A program made the position numbers and the translations under genes. The notes below the pieces were generated by a model that worked only from the letters and a program-made list of their open reading frames with translations, was not told where the DNA came from and ran no database searches. From positions 3,995,501-4,059,500 of the forward strand of contig JADJWQ010000006.1 in assembly GCA_016716265.1 (NCBI GenBank): a stretch of 64,000 nucleotides of DNA. Direction: 5' to 3'. Positions 34,981 through 43,303 of the stretch are shown here, piece by piece. How positions within the stretch are numbered: the stretch's first letter is position 1; each line of letters begins with the position of its first letter. The DNA is from Planctomycetota bacterium (GTDB lineage Bacteria > Planctomycetota > UBA1135 > UBA2386).

Positions 34981-36129
34981 TGGCAGCGAGCGGCGCACCG
35001 TGGAGGAGACGCGATCTCCGTGGGCTTGTGATAACAGGGGCGGCCGTGGTACGGCTCGGCCACGGTGGCCGCCTATCGCTTACGGTTCAGCGGCGAGCTG
35101 CACGGCACGACCCTGAGGGGTCGGTCCCGCGGTGTCCGAAAAAGCCCGTCGACGTCGCTCCATGGCTACGCGCGCTCTTGAGGCCGAACGCGGTGGATCA
35201 GGATCGAGCGGGTTCGGCCGAGCAGTATGTCGGGCGGCGGAGCGGCGTCGTCCCTTCTCCGGGCGCGGGCATGGTCAGGCCGCGCGCTCGTTCTCGCGGA
35301 GCAATCGGCGTACGTGGTTTCGCGCCGTCGCGGCCGGAGAGCGTCCGATTCGGAGGGAAATGCGACGCTTGGCGACGGTCGAGGCACGAGCGTCGGTGCG
35401 CCGAGCTGCCGGTCCGCTGGGACCGTTCGACCGGATGGCTGGGCGCCCGACCGGCGACGTGGACGGGCACGGGAGCGCGCCACTTGCCGAGTCGGGGCGC
35501 GTGTGCCTTCGATGCTGCCAGCCGCCGCGGCTCTGGTCGTCGGGGACTGCCGAAGTCGCCTCCATCCGAGGTGCTCGTTCAGGAATCGGTCCTCTTCGAT
35601 CACGTCGGCGATGGGCCGGGCCTGCCCGCGGTGGAAGCAGCGGTTGATGGCTGTCAGGAGGCGGTGAAGGGGCTGGAATCGAGGAACGGCCTGGGCGATC
35701 GCAGCGGTCGAGCGCGAGTCCGCAACTCAATAGAGCGCTTTGCGGTCGAGCGTCCGGTCAACACGAGGTTACGGTCGAAACGCAGTCTCTGCAGGACGTT
35801 GCGTCGGGCGGCCAGAGCGCCTTACCAGGCTGGGTGCCGTGGGTTCGACCCTGATCACCCGCTCCAGTTTCTGTCTGTCGCACGGAGGCTAGAAAGCCCG
35901 TCCTGCCGCCGCTCTGGAGCAGCTCTGCGCGTCGACAGGTCGCCGGTGCAGCGTGACGTCAGACGGCCGCCGCTGGCCCGGGGTCAGACCGGAGGTCAGA
36001 GTTCTAGAATGGGGCACGCGCCGGCTGAACAGCGAGCCACGCGCGGCGTCTCGGCACGTGGGCAACGGAGCGATGCGCCGGCCCAGAAAGTGTTGGCGCG
36101 ATATTCCACTTTCGCATACTCTCTCGTCG
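34981..36129. other. 1.1-kb stretch with degenerate repeats, no gene
   Basis: No supported gene. It holds degraded copies of segments that recur elsewhere in element 1: GGTCAGGCCGCGCGCTC (about 35275) recurs near 42864 and 50588, and the 35630-35740 stretch (CAGGAGGCGGTGAAGGGGCTGG-like) resembles 43045-43130. Probably decayed insertion-sequence ends. Confidence 0.45.
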
Positions 36130-38445
36130 ATGTCGAAGAGCACGGTCACGCTCCTCGTGGGCGAGTTCGAGCGGATCACGGGCCACGCGCTGGACCTGCC
36201 GGACGACTTCCGGGCTGAGTTCGAGGCCCTCTGCGCCTACCTCCAGCAGCAGAAGCTCCGGCCGGCAAGGGAGCGGCGTCGCCAGCTCATCGCCAGCATC
36301 AATGCCAAGTTCGGCTTCAACACGAAGCGAGTGGCCGCTGTCTACGCCTTGGCCGCGTCGGCCGGCTTGACCTTCAATTACCACGAGAAGTGCGCCATTG
36401 AGCGCGCGTTCGACCTCAGCGATCGCGCACTCTTCACCGCAACCCTCGACGAAGCGAGTGTCCCCGCCGACCTTCGCGCGGCGCTAGCGAAGCAGTTCCG
36501 GCCGATTGCGCCCGAGGAATCGGTCGCCGCGTTCGCCGCAGAAGTGGACGCACCTTCCAAGCTCCGCAAGGAACACGGAGAGCGCCCGATCGGTCGCGAG
36601 ATCCTGCTTGCGGCGCTTGCTGCGCTTGCATTCGGCTCGGCCGACGAGCGCACCCTGCACGCGTATTTCGACCCGGAGTTGCCGGAGCACCAGTACGACC
36701 GGTCGTTCTGGGTGCAACTTCGCCGGATGCACCCTCAGCTCTACGAGCGGCACAGGACTCTTGACATCGCGCGGTTGCCTCCCGAGACGGCACGGGCGAG
36801 TTCGTTCGCCCAACTGCGGGAGCAGTTGTTTACGCTTGTTGCCGACAGCTACCGGCACCTCAACAACCACGGGCACCTTGCAGTTTGGCTCGACCCTATT
36901 CGCCAGGATGGCGTCGCTCGCACCTGGGAGCTCGCAGCCGACGTGATCTTCTTCGCAGAGAAGCACGACCTCGTAGCCCTTGATCGCGCCTACTTTCGCC
37001 ACCGGCAGGTTGCTCAGGAGACGACGAACTACGTCGACGGTGTCGACCCAGAGTCCGCCAAGTTCGACCTCGCGAATGAGGGCTTCACTTACCGTGACAC
37101 CTTCGTCTGCCTGCCGAACCACGCGAAACAGGGAGACGAGGCGCTGCTCCTGCTGTTCCAGAAGAACCAGCGTGACGAGACCTTGATCCCGTGCCCGGCC
37201 TGCCGCTCGCGCAACGTGCAGGGCAACTCGTACCCGTCCCTTGGCGTGCGAAGCTGGGAGTGCGGTAACCTGCTCTGCCCGGACCGCAGCAAGTACAACC
37301 GAGGCAAGCGCTACTCCTTTAAGGCCCTTCTCATGCAGGAGGCCATCGCCGATCCCCGGAACGCGATCCCGACCGAGTCGGTGCGTTCGTGGGCGCGCGA
37401 TGTTCAGCCGAATCGCACCTTCGCTAGCGCTGTCGAAATGCTGCTGCGTCACTACTCGCTACACGGCGACGGCGTGCATTTCTGGGGTGTCAGGGAGCCC
37501 GGCGACACGCTCGGACGCGAGGCTTCGCATCACGAACTGCCGACACCCGTAGCTCTGGCTGACGCCTTCTACTCGTCGCCTTGGTTTGCACGATATCTGC
37601 CGGCCCAAGCCGTCAGGGCCGAAGTTGCTGGCAAGCACGAGGTCCACCGCCGGCCCGGGTTCTCTCTCATCGAGGGAGACGCGCGCTGGTCACTGCGATC
37701 TACGCCGGCAGCCTCCTTCGACGCCGCAGTGACGTCGCCCCCCTACTACAACGCTCGCGACTACGCGACGTGGCCGAACATTTACTGCCACCTGCACGAC
37801 ATGTTCCTTGTGGCGCAGGAGTGCTGCCGAGTCCTTAAGCCGGGCGCCGTCTACCTCTACAACGTCTTCGACTACTTCGACAACGAGCGCAGCATCGTCT
37901 TCTCGGCGATGGGCAACAAGCGCCTGCCGCTGAGCGCGTACACTGTTGACCTATTCCGTCGCGCCGGCTTCCTTTTGTTGGGCTCTGTTACCTGGGACAA
38001 GGGCGACATCGAGGGCAAACGCGCATTCAACGCTGGCAACTTCTCGCCCTATTACCAGTCGCCGTTCAACTGCTGGGAGCACGTCCTCGTTTTCGCGAAG
38101 CCGCCGCGGTCTGCAGTTCACCCAAGGTCGCTCGCCGCACTACCGGCGGTGCTTCGAGCAAAGCCCGTGTTCAAGATGAAGAACGGCGAGAACGTTCACG
38201 GTCACACGGCGCCCTTCCCTGAGGACATCCCGCTTCTGCTGCGCGAGGCCCTTCCGGCAGGCGCTCGGGTCCTGGACCCGTTCGGCGGCAGTTGCACGAC
38301 CGCACGCGCCCTGTGTCCGCTCGGCTTCGACGTAACTTGCGTAGAGCGCAACAGTGACTACGTGCACCTTGGGCTCAGCCTGTTCGACCGTCTTGCCGCG
38401 ATCGCTGCGCAGGAGAAGCGTCAACTTCGCCTATTCGGTGGCTGA
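36130..38445 (+). CDS. Type II DNA methyltransferase (beta class)
   Basis: 771 residues from the ATG at 36130. The C-terminal third has motif IV TSPPYYNARDY (535-545) and then the SAM-binding motif LDPFGGSCTTARAL (Asp716), an order typical of beta-class enzymes; TSPPY usually marks N4-cytosine or some N6-adenine methylases. The ~530-residue N-terminal part is unusually long and holds a zinc-finger-like CPAC...WECGNLLC near 358-380; it may read the DNA target. It converges on the HNH gene, overlapping its 3' end by 15 bases, giving a compact restriction-modification set with the controller at 39266. Confidence 0.87.
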   Translation: MSKSTVTLLVGEFERITGHALDLPDDFRAEFEALCAYLQQQKLRPARERRRQLIASINAKFGFNTKRVAAVYALAASAGLTFNYHEKCAIERAFDLSDRALFTATLDEASVPADLRAALAKQFRPIAPEESVAAFAAEVDAPSKLRKEHGERPIGREILLAALAALAFGSADERTLHAYFDPELPEHQYDRSFWVQLRRMHPQLYERHRTLDIARLPPETARASSFAQLREQLFTLVADSYRHLNNHGHLAVWLDPIRQDGVARTWELAADVIFFAEKHDLVALDRAYFRHRQVAQETTNYVDGVDPESAKFDLANEGFTYRDTFVCLPNHAKQGDEALLLLFQKNQRDETLIPCPACRSRNVQGNSYPSLGVRSWECGNLLCPDRSKYNRGKRYSFKALLMQEAIADPRNAIPTESVRSWARDVQPNRTFASAVEMLLRHYSLHGDGVHFWGVREPGDTLGREASHHELPTPVALADAFYSSPWFARYLPAQAVRAEVAGKHEVHRRPGFSLIEGDARWSLRSTPAASFDAAVTSPPYYNARDYATWPNIYCHLHDMFLVAQECCRVLKPGAVYLYNVFDYFDNERSIVFSAMGNKRLPLSAYTVDLFRRAGFLLLGSVTWDKGDIEGKRAFNAGNFSPYYQSPFNCWEHVLVFAKPPRSAVHPRSLAALPAVLRAKPVFKMKNGENVHGHTAPFPEDIPLLLREALPAGARVLDPFGGSCTTARALCPLGFDVTCVERNSDYVHLGLSLFDRLAAIAAQEKRQLRLFGG

Positions 38446-39261
38446 CTCGTCTCCGCCACCGTCCGGCGCGTACTTGCTGGTTGCGTCGATCACGTACTTC
38501 CCGATGCGGTTGAGCCAGCGCGCCATCGCCCACGCTTCCTCAAAACGGATGCTGGCCATGGACATGCCGTAGCGCCGGCAGATCTTGGCGAAGTCGTCGT
38601 AATTCGCGGGCTGCTTTACCAACAGAAGCCACATGAGGCCAGCTTCGGCTGTCAGGAACGTCTTGCCGCCCTGGGCGTGAGAGGGTCGGCGGATCACGTT
38701 GCAGCGTCGACAACGCAGGACGATGTTGTCCAAACGGTCCGCGGTCCCCGACAGTGAAGCAAGGTCTGTCTCACCGTCGGCGAGCGCGTCGGCCACTTCC
38801 GAGGCGAGCGCGTCGTACAGTTCCGGTTTCACTGTCGGCGGGTTCCTCGTTTCAGCAACGAGCTGCTCGAGTGTCAGTGCCACCTGCGTTCGGGCACGGT
38901 CGACGTTCTCAGACGACACGACTTCGAGTTCTTGCAGCACCTTCTTCGCCGCAGCAGTGACGATCTCCTTGGGCACTACGTGATCGGCTTGCAGCTCGAG
39001 CCTCGTGCCGCAGTCGACACACTTGCCCGCCTGCTCGAAGTGCCAGCGTCGAACTGCCTGCCAACACTTCCTTTTCGGGAAATGCTTTTGAAACGACGGC
39101 TTGGACGCGATCGAGGTGCCGACCTGCGAGGGGTTGAGGTGTCCCAACGTTAGCGAGGCCACTTCGCGCCAAGACAAGATCCCGTCGGCTACCAGCTTCT
39201 CCAAGAGGGTCAACCAGTCTCTGTCGCTCCAGTCACAGTCCGCTTCCGGGAGGCCCTGCAT
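38431..39261 (-). CDS. HNH endonuclease, probable restriction enzyme
   Basis: 276 residues. HNH/beta-beta-alpha-metal nuclease: KCVDCG (Cys81, Cys84), QADHVVPKE (Asp93-His94), Asn179 in DRLDNIVLRCRRCN with Cys184 and Cys187. A helical insertion of ~80 residues splits the two halves. The four Cys form a structural zinc site common in HNH enzymes. Sandwiched between a methylase and a controller-type regulator, it is most likely the type II restriction enzyme of this set. Target not readable. Starts four bases after the controller gene ends. Confidence 0.83.
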   Translation of the reverse strand: MQGLPEADCDWSDRDWLTLLEKLVADGILSWREVASLTLGHLNPSQVGTSIASKPSFQKHFPKRKCWQAVRRWHFEQAGKCVDCGTRLELQADHVVPKEIVTAAAKKVLQELEVVSSENVDRARTQVALTLEQLVAETRNPPTVKPELYDALASEVADALADGETDLASLSGTADRLDNIVLRCRRCNVIRRPSHAQGGKTFLTAEAGLMWLLLVKQPANYDDFAKICRRYGMSMASIRFEEAWAMARWLNRIGKYVIDATSKYAPDGGGDESATE

Positions 39262-39265
39262 CGGA

Positions 39266-39541
39266 TCAGCCCTCCCCCTGCTGCAGCGCTCGCTCGAAGC
39301 GCCGAGCGAAGGTCACCAGCGTGGTACCGAGCGCATGGCAGACGCGCCGCAATTCGGCAACGTCCAGCCGGCGTTCCTTGCACTCGACCTTGCTAACAAG
39401 AGACTGGTCTACACCGAGACGCTCCGCGAGTTCGGCCTGAGTGATCCCAGCCTCCTGCCGAAGCTGGCGGACAAGCTGAACCATCGCGGCGTAGTCCGCG
39501 TCGTGGAGTGCATGCGACTTCATCCGCGTGCACTCGTACAT
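39266..39541 (-). CDS. XRE-type regulator, probable restriction-modification controller (C protein)
   Basis: 91 residues from the ATG at 39539-39541; an in-frame Met at residue 7 is an alternative. A single helix-turn-helix: LRQEAGITQAELAERLGVDQSLVSKVE, quoted in part as ITQAELAERLGVDQSLVSK, followed by RRLDVAELRRVCHALG. Size, fold and position directly upstream of the HNH nuclease on the same strand fit C proteins, which delay nuclease expression after entry into a new host. Confidence 0.8.
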   Translation of the reverse strand: MYECTRMKSHALHDADYAAMVQLVRQLRQEAGITQAELAERLGVDQSLVSKVECKERRLDVAELRRVCHALGTTLVTFARRFERALQQGEG

Positions 39542-39544
39542 GCG

Positions 39545-39578
39545 AAGTTTGAGTATCCCAAAATCGCATGCTCAACTT
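39545..39578. promoter_or_regulatory. Possible C-protein operator
   Basis: AAGTTTGAG (39545-39553) and CTCAACTT (39571-39578) form an imperfect inverted repeat directly before the controller start codon. The position suits autoregulation. It does not match the classic GACT-AGTC C-box. Confidence 0.35.
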
Positions 39579-39950
39579 GCCCCCTGTGATCGAGCCCCGG
39601 CCCTAACAACCGACGAACACTCCGCGTTGTGGCCCGGACGACGTCGCAGCCCTGTGCCGGAGCGCACCGGCTGCAAACGAGGCTTGCGCGTCAGCCCGAA
39701 GACATGACCTACAAGGTCAGATCAGACGCTGAACTGCGCTCTCCTCGCGGTGCGCGGTAACTGTTCCGGCAACCACGTCTGGACGCCCCCCGCGGAGGTC
39801 GATCACGATGTGACAGGGAGGCCGTGCACGCTGCGGCTGCAGTCGAAGGAGCGAGGACGGCACCGGCCCGCCTGCCGGTTTGCAACTCGCATGGTCGGCC
39901 CTTCTTCCGGTGCGCTCAGCGTCCGCTGAGGAGTTCTTCCACCACCGTGT
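39579..39950. other. Non-coding stretch before IS fragment
   Basis: About 370 bases between the controller gene and the IS1182-type fragment. No gene recognised. Confidence 0.4.
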
Positions 39951-40163
39951 CGATCTCGTGGCGCTCGCGCTCAACCTGCGCAGGATGTAGGGCATGACTT
40001 CCGCTTGAGCGGGGTCTCCGGGGTCTCGCTTCGTCGCGAGGCCCGCCGAGGGACCGGCGTGCGCTCCGTGATCGACCGCGCTCGACCGTGACCGCCCCGC
40101 CGGACTGGCGGCCTCCGGGTTCCCGCGATGCCTTCCGCGCGACCGCGCGCCTTGGCGCGCGAC
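39951..40163 (+). mobile_element. Solo 3' end of an IS1182-type element
   Basis: Matches 62123-62335 over ~210 bases at roughly 93% identity by eye, including the last transposase codons (VALALNLRRM) and the GC-rich terminal repeat (GCGCGCCTTGGCGCGCGAC). Only the tail remains. It shows the same IS family has visited both elements. Confidence 0.7.
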
Positions 40164-40179
40164 ACCTAGGGTTGTCATC

Positions 40180-40404
40180 ATGGTGCGAAGCGGGATTCCA
40201 CGCGGTATCGAGCGCGAGCGCGTAGTGCTGGCGATACAGGACTACCTCGCCGGCGAGCCGCACCACTTCGGGCCATCGACGAGGTTCGATCTGGTTCATG
40301 AAGGTCGCCGACTGCCTCCGAAGGCGATCGTCGGGCTGGCGGGCAAGCGCGCGACCGGGGAGCTGCTGAAGCCAAGAGACTTCTCCGGTGGCAAGTGGTC
40401 ATGA
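40180..40404 (+). pseudogene. Remnant resembling a ScoMcrA-type N-terminal domain
   Basis: 74 codons: RVVLAIQDYLAGEPHHFGPS, FDLVHEGRRLPPKAIVGLAGKRA, KPRDFSGGKWS. The pattern 'xxLVHxGxxYxxKAIVGxA...xxDFSGG' is that of the N-terminal head domain of McrA/HNH-type modification-dependent restriction enzymes. It stops right after DFSGG with no nuclease part, so it is a truncated leftover, cut off next to the IS fragment. Family call from pattern memory only. Confidence 0.45.
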
Positions 40405-40781
40405 CATCCCGGAACAGCGCCTGCGTGTCGAGGCTCGGTCCGGGGGGCGAGGCGTACGCTGTCGCGCTGCGTTCGCGGTGCGGCCCCCACCCGGGCCTCC
40501 GGAGCCGCTACCGAGGCGGCTGTCCTGGCACGACAAGTACCGGCGGGGCGGAGACGAAGCCAGCAAGTGAACGGAGCGCAGCGCGAGTGGCCCACCTCTG
40601 CCGAAGCAGAACACAGCTCGGCCGCGCGGACATCGGTCGTCGCTGTGCCGAGTCCTGCGGGCTCTGCGCGCCGGACCGGGCGCCCCTACAGTGGTAGCCT
40701 CCGACGGCCGGACTCGCGCTGGTACGCCATTGACGACGCCGATAGCCGGTGGAGAGTTCGGCATCGTCCCGGCGCTGACGA
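40405..40781. other. Non-coding stretch
   Basis: About 380 bases without a supported gene between the remnant and the DUF4325-like gene. Confidence 0.4.
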
Positions 40782-41111
40782 CTACCTGCGGCCACGAGAT
40801 TCCCAATCTGCCGCGCGGTGTGCCAGCACTCGCGTGACGAGGCTCCGAGCTCTCTGGTCGGTCGCGCGCAATCGTACTCGACGTCTGAATGTTTCCGTAC
40901 CCAACTCCAGAAGCAACCGGCCCAGCGCCTCGTCGACGAAGCTCGGCGTGATTTCGGAGACGCCGTCGAAAGATACGTAGATCAGGGAATCTGGAGGGGA
41001 CTCCGTGAGCCTCCTCGAGAGCGCCAAGCGGACCTTCGCACCCTGGTCTCGAAGCAGCAGGCGCTCCCCGAAGTTCACCAGCAAAATCGTGCTTTCGTCG
41101 TTGTTAGTCAT
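40782..41111 (-). CDS. DUF4325-like STAS-type small protein
   Basis: 109 residues. LIYVSFDGVSEITPSFVDEALGRLLLELG, quoted in part as VSEITPSFVDEALGRLLLELG minus its ends, with 'ITPSFxDExxGxLxxxLG' as the signature of DUF4325, a STAS-like fold. It overlaps the upstream ATPase gene by eight bases. STAS-like proteins commonly partner with GHKL kinases (anti-sigma-type switches), so the two are best read as one module. Confidence 0.75.
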   Translation of the reverse strand: MTNNDESTILLVNFGERLLLRDQGAKVRLALSRRLTESPPDSLIYVSFDGVSEITPSFVDEALGRLLLELGTETFRRRVRLRATDQRARSLVTRVLAHRAADWESRGRR

Positions 41112-42477
41112 CGAAGAAATCGGAGTCGTCGTATCCTTCTATGTGAGGCAGCCTGGAGTAGACTTCGGAGATGGGCAGCAGATTGTCTAGCCGCAACAGT
41201 AGGTGTATCATAGTGCCTTTCCATGCCGGGTGGTCCACGTATTCCTGCGCTCTTCGGGAGTTGCCCCTCCGGGTCTTGCGGTACCTCAGAAGTGTCGATG
41301 ACCCGGATGTCAACGAAAAGGTCCCGCCGTTTAGGTACGCAAGCTCCGATACCACGAAAAGTCCATAGCCAGCGTGCCCTATGCCTTGGTTATCAGATCG
41401 AACCGGCTTTGACGTCACCAGAGGCCTGCAAACCATTTCCAGGAGCGGCTTCGCGGTCCCGTGCTGGATAGAGGGGTTCCATCCGGAAGCGACGCTCGCC
41501 TCGATGCCCATCCCAGCGTCGACGATCGCCACGTGTAGAACACGCCGCGCTGGATGCAGTTGGGCCGCTACGAAGCCATGATGTGGATCCCCGGCGTGAC
41601 GAATGGTGTTCTCTATGAGCTCAGCTAAAGCCGTGACAAGCGCACCGTAGTCACGCTTTCCCATAAGCCCGTGGCCGTCACATATGCTTGCTATTTTGTC
41701 TGCAAGTATGTCGGCTGGTTGCCCGCGGCCGATCGGCGACAGTGCCACGCTAAGATCGTTCTGTCGATGGAAGCTGGGGCCGACCGCGTTGCCGATCCGC
41801 TCGAAACCGATCCGCTTCAAATATAGGTCTGTGTGGGGGCTGAGGCCTTCGGTGGACACTGTGGTTTGCTTGGCGTGAGCCCAGCACGCCAGCGTGGTCA
41901 GTCCTCCAATGTACAGGTGATCGACGTTCTCGACTTCGAGAACTAGGTGCCTCTGTGTGCCTATTGCGTCAAGCGCGCGGAGGAGGCGCGGAAGCCCGGC
42001 TAGGCTAGTGCCCTCCGTTGTGAGGCGCAGTCGTGCCGGACGGAAAAGGGAGCTCGACTGCGTAACCAACCCGGCCCCGACTTCAGTGTGGCGGACATCG
42101 ATGCCCATGTCCCGCGGGGACTCATCGGGCATTGGGCGCGCTACCCCCGGCGGATGTAGGCGGGCGTAGAGAGTCGAACGGAACTTCGCGGGGCAACGTC
42201 CTCGTTTTTTTAGGCTCTTCCAGACTATGCGGTCCCACTGCGAGTCGCGGCCTGCAAGGACTGCGAGAATCTCCACAAGTCGTGCGCGCACAAAGCGAGA
42301 CTCAGAGAATCTAATTATTCTGAACAGGGTCTTCGCCACTCGCCGAGGCGAGTGAGCTAACAACTCCGTCGCGATGCGCTCGCTGTGGATCTCGCGTCGC
42401 GATTCGTCAAGCAGGTCGTGAAGAACAACCTCGACACTGCGAGGCTGTCGGATATCCGTTCCTTGTTTATCAGCCAT
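41104..42477 (-). CDS. GHKL-type ATPase partner of the DUF4325-like protein
   Basis: 457 residues. The C-terminal half has a histidine-kinase-like ATP site: N box ALAELIENTIRHAG (Glu287, Asn290), G1 box IVDAGMGI (Asp320), and G2-type HAGYGLFVVSELAYLNGG (about 369-386). No phosphoacceptor His domain and no membrane segment, so it is not a standard sensor kinase. Residues ~170-225 (LVLEVENVDHLYIGGLTTLACWA, in part: VDHLYIGGLTTLACWA) look like a STAS-type or MlaB-like unit. The N-terminal ~110 residues are helical. With its downstream partner it forms an undocumented two-gene switch in the cargo zone. Lower GC than the backbone. Confidence 0.78.
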   Translation of the reverse strand: MADKQGTDIRQPRSVEVVLHDLLDESRREIHSERIATELLAHSPRRVAKTLFRIIRFSESRFVRARLVEILAVLAGRDSQWDRIVWKSLKKRGRCPAKFRSTLYARLHPPGVARPMPDESPRDMGIDVRHTEVGAGLVTQSSSLFRPARLRLTTEGTSLAGLPRLLRALDAIGTQRHLVLEVENVDHLYIGGLTTLACWAHAKQTTVSTEGLSPHTDLYLKRIGFERIGNAVGPSFHRQNDLSVALSPIGRGQPADILADKIASICDGHGLMGKRDYGALVTALAELIENTIRHAGDPHHGFVAAQLHPARRVLHVAIVDAGMGIEASVASGWNPSIQHGTAKPLLEMVCRPLVTSKPVRSDNQGIGHAGYGLFVVSELAYLNGGTFSLTSGSSTLLRYRKTRRGNSRRAQEYVDHPAWKGTMIHLLLRLDNLLPISEVYSRLPHIEGYDDSDFFDD

Positions 42478-43303
42478 ACTTGTTATTAGTTCTAGGACCA
42501 GCTGGGTGTTGGGCGCACGCAGGTTCGACCGTAGCCGGTGTAAGGTCGTTCTGTGCGAAACCTAGTCCGACACGTTCCGCCAGACTACCTGACCGGAGCG
42601 ACCGAATGCCATCATCCAACCGGGATCCTCTGGACCTTTGGACGACGGCGGGCCAACAGGTCACGCGGCCGTAGTCGCAGAGTGAACCCCGCGGTGTCCG
42701 AGAACGCGGCCGAGGTCGTTTCGGGGCCGAACGCGGTCTCAAGGCCGTGTCGTTGCGACCGGGTTGGCGCGAGTTGTGCCGAGCCACGACCGGGACGGGC
42801 AGACCGGTGGCGCGACTTGCGGCGTGATCAGTTGCCTGCTTTCCCTGTTCCCGACGCGACCGTGGTCAGGCCGCGCGCTCGTGGTGCCGAAGCGCGCCCA
42901 CCGAGGTGCTTGACCGGGACCGTGGCGGTACTGACGACCGATACGGGTGGAGCGCATCCCTGGGGAGACCCCGTATCCGAGGCGGAGCTTCTCGGGTGAG
43001 GTTCGCGATCTTCCGCGTCTATTCGCGGTGGACGCAGCCGGCGACGGCGGTCAGGAGGAGCTGGAGGGGCTGGAACCGGAGCACGTCGCGCACGATCGTG
43101 GCGGTCGAGCGCAAGTCTGCAAACCCTTGGAGGGCAGCGCGTTCGACTTTTCGGACAGCACGGGGGGGGCGGCGAGTTCGGACAGGCTTTCGCGGATCGT
43201 AGCGATCCGCGCCGATGCGTGCTTCGCCATGCGCCACAGCCTGGGTGGCGTGACGGCGGAAAGTAGATGGGGGCTACCCGACGCCTACATGTCGCGCGGG
43301 TCC
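42478..43303. other. Repeat-rich stretch without a gene
   Basis: About 830 bases with no supported gene. Bases ~42750-42890 resemble ~50460-50620 (shared GGGCAGACCGGTG, GCGCGACTTGC-like and CGCGACCGTGGTCAGGCCGC), and 43045-43130 resembles 35630-35740. Likely remains of a shared, decayed insertion sequence. Confidence 0.45.
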
